The notes below the pieces were generated by a model that saw only the letters and a list, made by a program, of their open reading frames with translations, ran no database searches and had not been told where the DNA came from. Positions 43,726-55,242 of a stretch of DNA of 64,000 nucleotides are shown here, piece by piece (the first letter of the stretch is position 1; every line of letters starts with the position of its first letter). The stretch covers positions 1,302,001 to 1,366,000 of the forward strand of contig CM073196.1 in NCBI GenBank assembly GCA_037042915.1, given 5' to 3'. Source of the DNA: Auricularia sp. M13. Lineage: Eukaryota; Basidiomycota; Agaricomycetes; Auriculariales; Auriculariaceae. Position numbers and translations under genes: made by a program.

Positions 43726-45969
43726 ATGGCGCGGGTTGCGATAGTCGGAGCCGGTCCTGCTGGGCTAGTAGCATGCAAGACCTTCCTCGAAGCCGCAGAC
43801 CCGTCCTTCCCTTTTGAACCTGTCGTGTTTGAGAGCGAGGGGGACATCGGTGGCACGTTCCGCTACCGCTCATACGAGAACGCGACGCTCGTCTCGTCCA
43901 AGCAGCTCACATGCTTCTCCGATTTCCGTTTGCCTCTTGATCACCCGGACCACCTGACGCTCGAGGCATGTTGGCGAGCTGTCCTACGCGCTCGGCTGCC
44001 GCACTGAACGCGCTCCCGGCTGACTGCAGGAGTACTGCGACTACCTGCGCGCCTATGTCTCGCATTTCGGATTCTGGGACAGGATCAAGCTCAACACCAA
44101 GGTCACGTACATTTCCAGACATCCTAAGGGCGGGCATGTCGTGGAATACGTGACGCGCGGCGAAGACGGGCATTGGGAAAGCAGTATGTCGCGCATTGAC
44201 GCGTGCGGCCTCCGCTGAACTTGCCATGAAGCTCCGCAATCCATGCACGTCGACTACGTGGCAATGTGCAGCGGTCTTCACGTCGTGCCGTCCATACCGA
44301 CCATACCGGGCATCGAGCATGTCGGCGCGAGCTCGTCTACCAATGACATCAATCGCGCGTTTCACTCCGTCGATTACAAAAAGCGCGAGCAGTTGAAAGG
44401 TCGGCGGGTCATGATTTTGGGAACAGGCGAGACTGGGATGGATCTCGCATACGAGAGTGCAAAGGCAGGCGCGAAGGAGGTGGTGCTGTGCTCAAGAGGA
44501 GGGTGAGTGCCATTCCAACCCAATGATCTCCTCGGAAGCTAACGACATTTCAGCTTCCTGTCCTTCCCAAAGGCTTTGGTGAGGAATTCATCGGTGTTTT
44601 GTGGATCACAATCTCATGCGCCCTAGAACGATTTCGAAATCTTCGGTGTCAAGTTCGTCTCTGACCACCCGGTGCCGATCGACTCCCTCATCACGAATCT
44701 TGGCGAGAGCGCATACGTAGTAAGTCGACCATCTTACATTCTATCTGAGCTGACTGTACCTCAGCATCCGTGGATAGCGGCTTCGCATCTGCGTTGGTTG
44801 TGAGTAGCCACATGGTCGCGACGGTACCCCTACTGGCTCACACGCAGCCAGCGTCAGCGACTTCGTGATCAAACGCGTGATGTGGTTCTTGACGGGGACG
44901 CAGGCTGGCTGTAACCAATGGGCAATAGCCACAATTAACGTGCCGTAGACTGGTCCGCTGACCGATGCTGCAGGTCGGAGAACTTGAACCAGAGAGATTA
45001 GGCCGGGCTTATGTGTTCCTCAACAAGGTCTGTTCCTCCTTTACCATAAGTATTTCACAGTGCTGATTGCTCTTAGTCTCATAAAGCCATGCCTTACATC
45101 AACCGACCGTACCGAAATCGTCCACGGATACTCGACTACATGTCGCGGTACATCGATCCCCCAGAGGACTCGCCTCCGCAGACAAACTTCGCAGTCGACC
45201 TCGCACCATTTCCCACCCATTTCACATCCGAGGGACGCGCAGTGTTCCCGCTCAGCAAACGCAAGGACGCGATCCGCATGGCCTCGCGCGACGTCCGGCC
45301 CGACATCGTCATCTTCGCCACGGGCTACACGCAGCAGTTTGGACTCTTCCGCACAGAGGACAACTACCCCACCGCCTCTGAGGCGGACGTGCGGAACATT
45401 GTGCGCACCGGCGACGAGACTGTGGCGTTCCTCGGACACGTGCGGCCTGGCGTCGGGGCTATCCCTCCCATTGCGGAGATGCAGGTTATGTTCTGGATCG
45501 CCTTGCTGAGAGGGCAGGTGCAAACGCCGCTCCCTCCGCCACACTACCATTTATTGGTCAAGGAGACTGCCAGGATCAAGTACGGTGTCGACCACAGCAC
45601 GTACATGTCTACCCTTGCACGCGACATCGGCGCTTCTCCCGGACTGCTAGCAACCTGGTGGACTTACGGGACGCATGTTCTCCTGTGTTACTGGTGCGCT
45701 CTCTGTCGGTTCTATGAACATCCACACCTGTTGCTAATAACTGTATATCCAGCTTCGGAGCTGCGTTCACGCCGTTCTACCGCCTCTTCGGACCATTCGT
45801 ATCTCCAAAAGCGCCAGAGGTCATCAAGACAGAGATATGGGATACAATTACTCGACGCGGTATACTCGGGAACTTGATCATGGGTCTGATTCCCATGATT
45901 TTCTACCTCACTCTCAGCGGCATCTGTCTTGTAGTCGAGACCGTGCTCAAACTTGTACATATAGTGTAG
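43726..45969 (+). CDS. Flavin-containing monooxygenase (FMO-like)
   Basis: FMOs oxygenate N- or S-containing or carbonyl substrates using FAD, NADPH and O2; the substrate cannot be told. Seen: N-terminal FAD motif VAIVGAGPAGLVA (GxGxxG), FRYRSYENATLVSSK, the FMO fingerprint FHSVDY (related to FxGxxxHxxxF/Y), the NADPH motif MILGTGETGMDLAY, IFATGYTQQF, and a C-terminal hydrophobic helix (IMGLIPMIFYLTLSGICLVV) that probably anchors it in the ER. First exon 43726-43965, with a GC-AG intron 43966-44029, then 44030-44183, 44232-44502, 44554-44578 and 44627-44719, followed by further exons to the stop at 45967-45969. One junction near 44915 is unresolved and may also be GC-AG. No frame-breaking stop was seen. 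It lies 268 bp downstream of MOT1 in the same direction. Confidence 0.85.
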
Positions 45970-46286
45970 CTATTAGCAGGCGCTCCGACGAAGAGCATGT
46001 CGGTGCAAAGCTTGAGTGAACGGGGCCGGCAAATCGGCGCTCGTGTCTTGCTCGTGTCTCATTCTCAGCGTGGGTACAAGTGCATGAGCTCACCCTGAGA
46101 CAGCATGCATGCCACCTGACCTTCACAATGCGTGTCCGCCGCCTTTCACTGCTGTCGAGGGTCGCTCCGAGGACGGGCGTCAGATGTCAGCACGTGGCTG
46201 TTCCACTCCGCGACGGCGTTTGCGCCCCCCGGTCCGACGCGCGCTCTGCACTCCGCTGCGCGGCTTTGTGTCCTTTCCATCCCGCG
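45970..46286. other. Intergenic, FMO 3' end and promoter of next gene
   Basis: No element recognised. A frame open upstream of the chosen start of the next gene runs through most of this stretch, but its composition does not resemble the downstream protein. Confidence 0.4.
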
Positions 46287-47833
46287 ATGTCTGGCAGTGG
46301 CAAGGCGTCCAAGTCGGCGCCGGCGCTGCCTTCGTTCCCGGTCCCAGAGCGCCATGAGCCCGCCGTCGACGACCTCATGGGCCCGCTGGCGCGCCTGAAG
46401 CTCGCGGGCTACCCGACTGGCGGCTTTGTGGGCGGCTTCTCGAGGCCGCCGTCGTCCGTGGCGAGCTCGAGCGCTGGTTCTGGTCCTGGGCGCAACAAAC
46501 CACTGCCTCCGCCGCCGCCGCCCATGCCCATGCCGCGACCAGTGTCCCTCCCAGCCGGGCTGAGCTCGACGTATGGCACCCTGGTACCTATGCCCCCAGT
46601 GCCGGTGCCGCCTAGGATGTACCTGCCCCAGCCTCCGCCGCCATCGGCTGTCGAAGTCTTGCTCCAGCAGCCCTTTCCAGACAACTGGAAGCCCCTCTCA
46701 CACTCCGCGCCGTCGACGACCGCCACAACACCGGCGCCTAAGACGCCACAACGGCGCCGAAGCTCGTCCAGTACCACTGCGAGTGGCCTGGCTGTTCCCG
46801 CTCCAGTTCCAGCAAGAGCGACCTCAGCTCCTCCAGCTGCTTCGCCCGATGTATCTCAGTGCAGCGGTGTCACCAAGCAGGGCAAGCGCTGCGGGAACAA
46901 AGTCAAGGCCAGCTTGCCCCTTACATACATAGACGGCGCGCCAGAGGAACTGGAGCGATACTGTCATGTTCATCTCAAGGAGACCTTGGATCCTTCAGGC
47001 TTCTACTCGCGCAAGAAGAAGTCTGCTTGGATCAGCTTCGACGGTGCGAACTCTTAGATGTTTGCCAATGCGCAATCTGACTGTTCGTCAGACTATATAC
47101 CGGCCTGGCTTTCTCCAGAAACGAAGGCTGCCTTGCGCGCGGAGATGGTGAAAGCTGCTTCGCCCTCGGATTCGGATGGGTACATCTATACCTTCGAGCT
47201 GCGACGTACGGACCATTCTCGGATCCCTCGACATTACACTCATACTGTTCTAGAGCCAGCGCTCTCGTCAGACGTCCATCTCAAAGTGGGTCGGACGAAC
47301 AACGTTACTCGTCGGCTGCACGAATGGGGCAAGCAATGTGGCAAGGAAGTTGTGCCACGCGGTCTCTGGCCTGCCCCTGAGGACGACGGTGCAAGCATGC
47401 TCATTGGGATGATACGACCCGGGCCGCCTGGTCCTTTCGTGGGCCGTTTGGAGCGCCTTATCCACCTCGAACTGGCAGACCTGGCAGTGAAGGCGCCGTA
47501 TCTCCCAGCCGACCAACGACCCAAGTTGCCCACGCGTCCACAGGCCAGAAGGAGCAGCTCGGATGACATGGGCACAAAGAAAACCGTGACCTCTCCTGGC
47601 CGACCTCCTCGTCCTTATGTACCCTGCGCGTGTGAGTTGCAAGCTATACTTTTATCACCGACGCTCTACTGACGCCTCATCTTACAGGCGGAACTCTGCA
47701 CAAGGAGATTTTCGTGCTTCCCCGCGCCAAGTCCGGCAAATACAAGGACCACATCTGGGAGGACCTCGTTAAGGGTGTTATCGTACGCTGGGGTCAATTC
47801 GTGAATGACCATGTCGCGCTGGCTCAACCGTGA
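46287..47833 (+). CDS. T5orf172 (DUF1766, GIY-YIG-related) domain protein
   Basis: Three exons: 46287-47043, 47092-47631 and 47688-47833, with 48- and 56-nt introns in phase. Residues 1-200 are proline/serine-rich (PPPPPPMPMP, VPMPPVPVPP). Then comes a Cys/His cluster, CSGVTKQGKRCGNKV with YCHVHLKE, a likely zinc site. The T5orf172 domain follows: GYIYTFELRR, HLKVGRTNNVTRRLHEWGKQ and LERLIHLELAD. The YIYTF..KVGRT order is the GIY-YIG-like core. The third exon adds CGTLHKEIFVLPRAK and WGQFVNDHV. Domain members include fission yeast Mug113; their activity is unproven, although nuclease relatedness is likely. The ATG at 46287 fits better than an upstream one because the sequence before it is unlike the family. 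Confidence 0.8.
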
Positions 47834-48015
47834 GATATCTGCTGTGCATTGTTGCTGTGCTAGCTCTCTTCCCTGCTCGGTAAGGACCTGTATTCTATCA
47901 TGTACGTCCGACATGTGTATCGTCTCTCAACACGGACCTTTTGACGCTCGGGGCCGCACTGTCAGGTTCGCAACCGAGCTTCAAAGCTGCCGCAGTCCAC
48001 GGTTTCCCCACTACG

Positions 48016-48410
48016 ATGCTCGCTATGCTCAGAGCTGACCAGCTAGTCGCAGTGGCAGCTGCTGGAGCTTGCATCCTTAGTCTGTGGAGTCTTATCGTGC
48101 GCAGACGCAGGTTACCACACCCTCCAGGCCCGCCTGAACGCCCAATTCTCGGCATCGATCCCAAACTCCTCCCAACGTCGGAACCGTGGAAGCTCTATGC
48201 GCAATGGTCGAAACTGTATGGTAAGCAATGCGAAGAGATCAAGTTGCTAAACATTTGCGTTGTGCGAACTGAGCCGCTTTGGCGGCCTCTCAGGTCCCAT
48301 AATTTCTTTCCATATCCTAGGCCGTCGCGTTATCGTCCTCAACTCCTTTGCGACAATGACCGCACTCCTCAGCAAGCGCGCATCGGTATACTCAGAACGA
48401 CCCTTGCGGA
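48016..48410 (+). pseudogene. Cytochrome P450, 5' part, cut by insertion
   Basis: Exon 1 (48016-48220) encodes an N-terminal membrane anchor (LVAVAAAGACILSLWSLIV), basic residues and the LPHPPGPP hinge of microsomal P450s. After an intron (48221-48293) exon 2 continues with GPIISFHILGRRVIVLNSFA and stops being P450-like exactly after SERPLR at 48410. The same bases recur at 60792-60807, where the P450 resumes in the same phase. Without the insertion the two parts would form one gene about 180 bp downstream of the T5orf172 gene. As it stands the frame runs into the element and stops near 48491. Confidence 0.9.
48395..48410. repeat. Target-site duplication, left copy
   Basis: GAACGACCCTTGCGGA, identical to 60792-60807. 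It lies inside P450 exon 2. The preceding A (48394) also matches, but that base cannot be told from the element's poly(A). Confidence 0.9.
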
Positions 48411-50900
48411 GGACGGCTTTCTCCCGAACCACAATGTTCGGTCTGCTACACCAGGCGAAAGCACACCCACGTCCCCCGCCGTCAGATGAATAAAGAACGC
48501 GCAGGCGCTGCCTGTGGAATATGACGTTTTTTTTTCCTCCAAAAAAAAGAGGAAATGTCTTTTACTACGAAAATGAAGCTCATGAGCACCGTAACGACAA
48601 GAGCGAGCTCGGTCAACGCAATCGCGGCCAATGTAAATGCATAAACGACGCTCCACGCGCGGTGCAGAGCGTGAGCGCTGCCTACAAGTACAGGCTCGAA
48701 CAGCGGCGCAGTAGTATCCACGCGCGAGTAATGGCGCGGCGCGCATGAGCCGCCACGTCCACCAGCACCCGTCGCTCCAAGGGGCAGAAGGACAAGCCGG
48801 GCCTCAGAGCCTTGAAGCACACGAGTTTTTTTTCTTCCTTTTGAACAATTCGTGCGATTTTCTTAGGGCCTAGCGCCCTTTCCAAAGTGTACATCGAGTA
48901 AAATCAGCCGCAAGAAACGACACGCGCTCCAGTTCGTAGATTCCTACAGAGCAAGATAAGTAGAGCCTGGCACTGCAGATAGCGAGCGACGCGTACCGTG
49001 TTTTATTGAACAAAAAGCCTGCAACGCGTCAGCAAGTCGAGGGCGAGCAGTAAGCGGGGATAACGCACCTAAGCAACGGCGGAGATTACGCAAGAAGCCG
49101 AGGCGCCGCCGGAAGACCCGCCGGAGCCGGCACCGCCAGGCCCATGGGACGTGCAATGCAAGCAGGCGCACTCTGCGTCGTGGAAGATCGAGAGGACGTA
49201 GTCGAGCGCGCAGCCGCGGCAGAGGCCACCGAAGAGGAAGACGGCGACGAGACGCGCGTACTGGGCGCTGTCAACGACGACGAGCAGCAAACTGGAATAA
49301 AACGCACCTCTTTGCAGATCGCGCATGGGCAGTCGTCAGGCCGTGCTCCAGGCGTGGAGCAATGATCGGAGCCGCAGTCCTGGACGCGCTGGACGAGGCC
49401 GAGGCCGACGACGCGGCGCTGCAGGAGGTGAGCAACAGGCTTCGCGATGAACGAGTACACAGACGCACCTTGCAGAGGGAGCATAGGGACCTGCTGAGCA
49501 GGGGTGAGCAGAGAACGAGCGGGGCAGACGACAGACTCACTTGTCGTTGCCGCACATGCTGGGAGTGGGAAGAGAGAGTCTGGGGAGGCCGGGAAAATCC
49601 GGCACGTCCACATCCAGTCGGGACCGTCTGCCTCCGGCCTCGACGCCCTTCACGCCTCGCCGTCGCGGATCGAGTCAGACCTGACACGTTGCCGCGCCTG
49701 TAGCTTGCAACCCAAAGTTCGGTGAAGTATAACCCAAAGTCGAGTGTGAAATATCTGCAAGTTTTGTCCATGTGGCCACGAAGGCGAGCAGATGCGCGTG
49801 GCTAGATAAGATAACGCCGATCATAGATTAAACACGGCGATCCCCCCCTGCACGACGTAAACAAACAAACCCGGCTAGCCAGAAGGCCACGAGACAGGCG
49901 GATCCTCCCGAAAAGGACCGATCGCAGACCCGTGACGTCAGAGCACGGAAATGATTATCAAAGTCCATGTGCGCAAGGAGCTGCAGGAGCATCAGAAAGC
50001 GGAAGTGCCAGACATCGACTCCGGGAGGTCAAATTGAGCAGCCTTAGGCGTACCCCCTGAACGCCTGAGCGGTTCGGATACATGAGGCCCACGGCACAGA
50101 TAACACAGCCATCTCGGGCAAGGGATCGGAACGACCAAGCATAGAGCTGAAACCCAGGAGCGCTGAATAGACCCAATGCACCTATGCAACGCAATTACAC
50201 ACACAAGGAACAGGAAGTCAGCACGAGTATCGGCGTAAGGCACGAATCTGAAGGCCTGCTGTCTGGAGACACAGCGACTCTCCCAAGTTGACACCGCTGT
50301 GCTAGCGCATGCGAAACCAGTCCGCAAGCAACGTAACAAAATTCAGCGCTCCCAATCGTCCAAGCAAGCGGAAATCGAGCGCCAGTACTGGATTGAGAAG
50401 TACGCAGCGGTAGAGCTGTAGGGGAGAAAGCAGAACGCCGCGACTCTTCTGTCTGGAGCACGTCGCGCATCTATGCACACGGAACACAGGCGGACCAGTG
50501 GACAAGACTCACAGGGCACTAGCTCTTCTGTCTGGAGTACGTTGCGCCCAGGAGTAATCAAGGGCGCAAATTGAGCACCTAACGGGGGCCCTGCGCATCA
50601 ATATCGGATCAGTACGTGGCAAATATGAGCATCCAGATACCTGACCTAATGATCGTGACACTACGAGAATGACCACGCCAGTGCGGAACAGACCGGAAAT
50701 TCCTTTTCCCCCTTCTCTATAGTCTTAGATCACCTGAGCCCCCCAATGCTAGTCGGGAAGGATCAGCTGAACATACCAGCGCACCGGGAATAGGACACGC
50801 AGGCCAACGCTACATCCAGCACCCCGTTGCGGGCACAACGAAATGAGACATAGCGAAGGGCTGACGAAACCTGTGACCGGCGCGCCGGGAAAAGGCGAAA
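48411..50900. other. 5' region of the insertion, with gene-like minus-strand segments
   Basis: On the minus strand, 49770-48480 has several short open segments separated by splice-like GTGAGT/GTGCGT...CAG stretches. One is cysteine-rich (DCGSDHCSTPGARPDDCPCA, then ICKE, about 49430-49320). Another is hydrophobic with cysteines (QYARLVAVFLFGGLCRGCAL, then FHDAECACLHC, about 49270-49140). A third is a membrane helix (FTLAAIALTELALVVTVLMS, about 48640-48580). A T-run (48527-48536) and an A-run (48541-48548) lie close to the left edge. This might be a captured host gene, an older nested insertion or just 5' UTR. No family was recognised. Confidence 0.35.
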
Positions 50901-50989
50901 ATAACGCCCAGAGATCGTCGCGAAGCCAGTAGCTGTATAAGAGTGGCGTAGGCCTCAAGGACTGTCTTCCAACTCCCCCCACCAACCAG

Positions 50990-51764
50990 ATGGGGTCCCT
51001 AGAAGTCCTCCCCCGCCCAGCGCCCGAGCTGAAATGGTGGTCGCCATCACCGCCCTCAGAAACTGAGGACATACAGACGCCGCCAAAACAGATGCCCATA
51101 GAGCAGGGCGGTCACAGCGCAGAGGAACCACGGACCCCACGCAAGCAGTGGACGAGCAGCGAGAGGATCGCAGCCGAAGGCCTGGCAGCCATGCGAAGGG
51201 CACCGGGAGGAGGTGAAGTGATCGAAACTCCGAACAGACTCCGATGCTAACTGAGGATGCGCCTCCCAACGAATCAACACAGATAACCGCAAGTCATCAC
51301 TCAGTCAATGCACGCGAGAAATTATCCCAGAAAACGCGACCGCAGTTAAAAACGCGGATACTGCGCCGCAAACAGTAGAACGTCGAGACAAGGACTCCAA
51401 AGCGACCGGAAAGTCCGCAAAGAAGAAGATTCGCCGTGGTGGCCCGAGACCACGCTCGGAGAACCTCGATTTAGTCGCCACTGCGCCGGACGAGGTCCTC
51501 GAGAGAGCCAAGGTGTGGCTGAACATGGGCGGTCGTCAACAAAGATGCGAGTGCTTTGGCCCATGCCGGACGACATTCAGCAAACGAGACGCCAGAGAAC
51601 GTCACTGGGCGCAATTCCCAGGATGTGAGGAGGAGCACGTCAAAGCCATCCAAGGAACGATATACGTGGCAGACTACCAGGAGATGCAGAGCATCAGAAG
51701 GAAGCGAAGAGCGAAAACTGAGGCCGGAAAAGGTCCACAATTCTTCAATATATTTGCACCTTGA
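50990..51764 (+). pseudogene. ORF0-like frame in the LINE 5' region, zinc-finger-like C-terminus
   Basis: Coding-like sequence in two or three overlapping frames. 50990-51250 (86 codons) is rich in Pro, Glu and Ser. From 51255 a second frame stays open to 51764 and ends with a basic stretch (KSAKKKIRRGGPRPRS) and a Cys/His module: CECFGPCRTTFSKRDARERH, then WAQFPGC and EEEH. The Cys/His spacing suggests a single zinc finger. I do not recognise it from known LINE ORF1 proteins. A frameshift near 51240-51260 separates the halves, so this copy looks broken. Confidence 0.45.
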
Positions 51765-52550
51765 CCTGTGTCATGTAAAGCCAACGTCGAAACAATTCTA
51801 GCATCGGGCGTAGTACGCGAAGATCGGGATAAGAGCGATAATCACGAGCACGGAGCTGCCACGCAGGCTCGACCGGCAATAGCAGCCTGAGCACCTCGCC
51901 AACCTGATTGGAGGTCCTCAGGCGCCCATGATGGCGCAGTTGTCAATGTGCACCGGTCTGTACAAGAACTAATAGGACCCCTTGGTAGGGAACGCGTCCC
52001 TAAGTAACGTACGATGCATCAATCTAAAAACAGGAAGTATAAGTCACGTTTGATATAGATGGGGCGGCTTGCAAAGGGTCTATCAGCATCACCGGAACGC
52101 TGGGGGCCCTCAAGTGTGTGCGTGGGAGCGGCGGGCGCTGGGAAAGATCACCGTCAGCTGTCTATGGAACTCCGACGAGCACAGCTTCCACCACCCAGCG
52201 CCTTTACAAGACACTGGCCGATCACAACGAGGGCTGACAACCAGCTGAAGGCGCTCCAACGTGCGGCCAGGCCCAATAACGGCTCAGCGCGAGTAGTTCA
52301 AAGGCTTGTGCGGTATAGAAGCCCTGACTTCCCCTTGCTCCACGTACATGCCAGCTCCAGAACACATCGCCAAGGGCACGCCAGGGGCTCAGCACACTCA
52401 ATGGTAGCAGTGACGCCCCTCACGAGCATAAGCCGCAGCTCAGGTGAACAGGATCGTCGAAGGTGGTCACCTACTTAAAAAGAAGCGCAGAGGTGCTCTG
52501 TTTCAACGCACTCACCCCATCGCAACCTCCCTCGGTGACACGGCCGACAA

Positions 52551-54740
52551 ATGGCCTTGGCTAGCACGCCCCTCGTCCCATACACAGAGGACGGCGACGA
52601 CCCCATCGCCTCGTACTCACCAGTGGCCCCGTCGCTGGACCTGCCGGCGGCCCCGACGCTCACATCAGACGGCTTCGTTCGCGAATGCGAGGAATTGCAG
52701 ACCACCTCAGGGATCCCCTTCCTCCCATCGTCGCCTGCCCTGGACCCGGACCAGCCTTTCACCGCGTCCCCGGCACGACCAGCGACCGTCCGAAAGGCGG
52801 ACGACGCAGCGACCCCGAGCGATAGGCGCCGCGACCTGGCCACATCGGAGGACAGGCGCGCCCGCCGTCGGGCGTCGATGGAGGCTCTAGAGGACACAGA
52901 GTGGCCTCCGCTCCGCGCGCCCGGCACGCAGGGCCCGCAGAATCGAAGCACGGGCGCTGTGAATGAGAGCCACATGGAAGAGACTGTGGGCCTCAAGGCC
53001 CCCATCCAGCAACCGGTGTTCAAACGCACGGATCGTCCCACGAATGCTGGGCGTCGCCCAGCACCAGTGGGCGCGGGCACGACGACGGGCAACGCACAAA
53101 GCGCCCCAACAGCGGCGCGCCCCATGTCATATGCACCGGCGCAGCGATCAGCGGCCTCGGCCACTCCAGCGGGTCGGGCGCAGGAAAAGAGGACGCACGA
53201 AGACGCCACCAACAAGGTATGCACGAGCACTCTGGAGAAAGAACAGCCTGCTTACTTAGTCAGGCAACGGTGGAAGATGTCTTCAGCGTCAAGTTGGAGA
53301 AGGTGGACGTCCCGCGACAGTCCTGAACAGGACGTACGAGCTCATGGACAACGACCAGCTCCGGGAGACAACGAGTGACCAGGCGCATAGCTCCCGCGAG
53401 ATGCAGTGTGGGCGCGAGCGGCCGCAACTGCGAGGCGCCTGTCGGAACGAGAATCCGCGCTGCCCGCGGCAGGGAGATACGCGGTGCGCACCACAGAGGC
53501 CTCCCAAGTCCCGAGCGGCGTAGGAAATGGCGCACACGACGACGGGCCCGCAGCACAGCCCCAGGACGATGGGATGGACGTAGACGCATTCGACGACGAG
53601 GCCTATCACCGCTCCCTGAACCTCCCGTCAGCGCAGCACGTGCCGAGGTTCACGCTGGACCTGGACGACGAGCTAGAATACGCCAGCACGCACGAAGAGG
53701 CTCAGGAGGACGACGACGGGTCGCAAGAACTCCATGGCGCATTCGCAGAACGAACGGTCCACGTCGCGGCGAACCTCGACAACCACCCGCTGGATGGCAT
53801 GGAGCAAAATGGGCACCTCGCGAACATGTTGCCGACCCAATTCCAGGCGTGGGATGCGCACGTTGGTTACAAGGCGGTCTTCATCTGCGACGACTTAGAC
53901 GGCACTGACCCGGAGAACATGAACCCGGTGGCCGCCATAATGAAACTAACGCGTCAGTTCCAGGGCGCATGGCCTGGAAGCTCGCCAGAAGTCTCACGAG
54001 CGGAGCCGGACCCCAACAGCGCTGCGCGCGTTCGGAAGAACACCTTCCTGATCAAGAACATCTCGAGCGAGCAGGAGGAGGCACTAACACACCGTCGCCA
54101 CTACATCATAGGCTGCGCCAAGATTACAACGTTCCCCTTCAAGCTGACGGTCTCTCCCTTCATGGGGACGGTCCCGGCGACGGTTCTTGACGGCGAGCAA
54201 GTACGACGACGGGTAGTAGAACGCTGGGCCGAAGAACCGTCGGTCATCACGATTTTCGACAAGTACGGCCCCACCCTGTCCCTCTTTCCCTGGCTGACAG
54301 ACTCCAGGCACGTGCGCTACAAGTTCTCAACGGAACAGATGCGAGCGCGTTTCTTCAAGAAGCTGACAGTGGTGCCAATGGTGACCAAGACCTTCGGAGA
54401 AGCGGTCACGGAGTACAACATTTACGCCCCAGCGCCATTCCTATCCCCGGCGCTGCATCGGGAGCTTCGCGCAGCGCTGAAAAAGGTGCTCATAGTCGAC
54501 AACTTCGCGGGGGTCATTGCCCTGCGTGATCCCGACTGGGGATGCACTGCGTGCCCAAGCCGCGGCCACCCGCGCGGCCTGTGCAAGACGCACGAAGTCG
54601 CTGGATGGCACCCGCCTGCACCACCGGTGCCCTCGCAGCAAACACAAGTCGCGACGTCCTCCAGGAACCAGCCATACAACGCTGGTCGCGGAATGCGAGG
54701 CGGCCGAGGACGGGGCAGAGGACGCGGACGCGGACTCTGA
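52551..54740 (+). pseudogene. LINE ORF1 (gag-like nucleic-acid-binding protein), frameshifted
   Basis: ATG 52551 opens a Pro/Thr/Arg-rich disordered region to about 53215. Between about 53215 and 53405 the reading moves through at least two other frames (for example DVFSVKLEKVDVP, then NRTYELMDNDQLRETTSDQ) before returning to the first frame for the rest. The C-terminal part (53406-54740) has an acidic stretch (DDGMDVDAFDDEAY), a folded domain of about 250 residues and a canonical CCHC zinc knuckle C-x2-C-x4-H-x4-C at 54543-54584 (CTACPSRGHPRGLC). It ends in an RG-repeat tail (GRGMRGGRGRGRGRGRG). Such proteins coat the element RNA. A spliced intron starting GTATGC at about 53216 could remove part of the disturbed region but does not restore a single frame. 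Confidence 0.8.
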
Positions 54741-55242
54741 CCGCACGCGTGAAACGGCTGCTACGCCCACGCCCCTTACGCGCCATCTCCCACCCCAGCC
54801 CCCCAAAACGAACGCGCCAAAGTGCGAATATCCCCAATGCCGTCGCTTTAACTACTCTCGAGCAACTTCTTGACTAGACGCCCAAAGTAGAGTAACAATA
54901 TCGTTCCCCTCGATGCACGTCGCCCAACTAGAGCTTCCTACAAAATAGATGAATATTCTTGACGTGATCAGAGTCAGCGGCATCTAACCGGAGATGCTGG
55001 AAAGGAGTGTAGCGCGGACCTTGGGAAAAAACCGCGTAAGCCGAAGGACCCTATATACTGACTGCACTTGTGGCGGGACAGGAAGGTTCTGAGGCTGGGT
55101 GGAAACGGCGGTCTATTTAGACCTCGGATGTGCCGTGCGGAGACGCTGAAGCCGAGGAGAAACTTTCAGGGTCCGGACCCTGATAGAAGTATCTGACAGC
55201 ATAATCCGCCGCGTCGGCCGGATTGCCGACTATGCTACGCGG

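Noticed and set aside
48411-48493. Continuation of the P450 exon (RRTAFSRTTMFGLL)
   Set aside because: Sequence after 48410 does not resemble P450, while 60792 onwards does and begins with the duplicated 16 bases.
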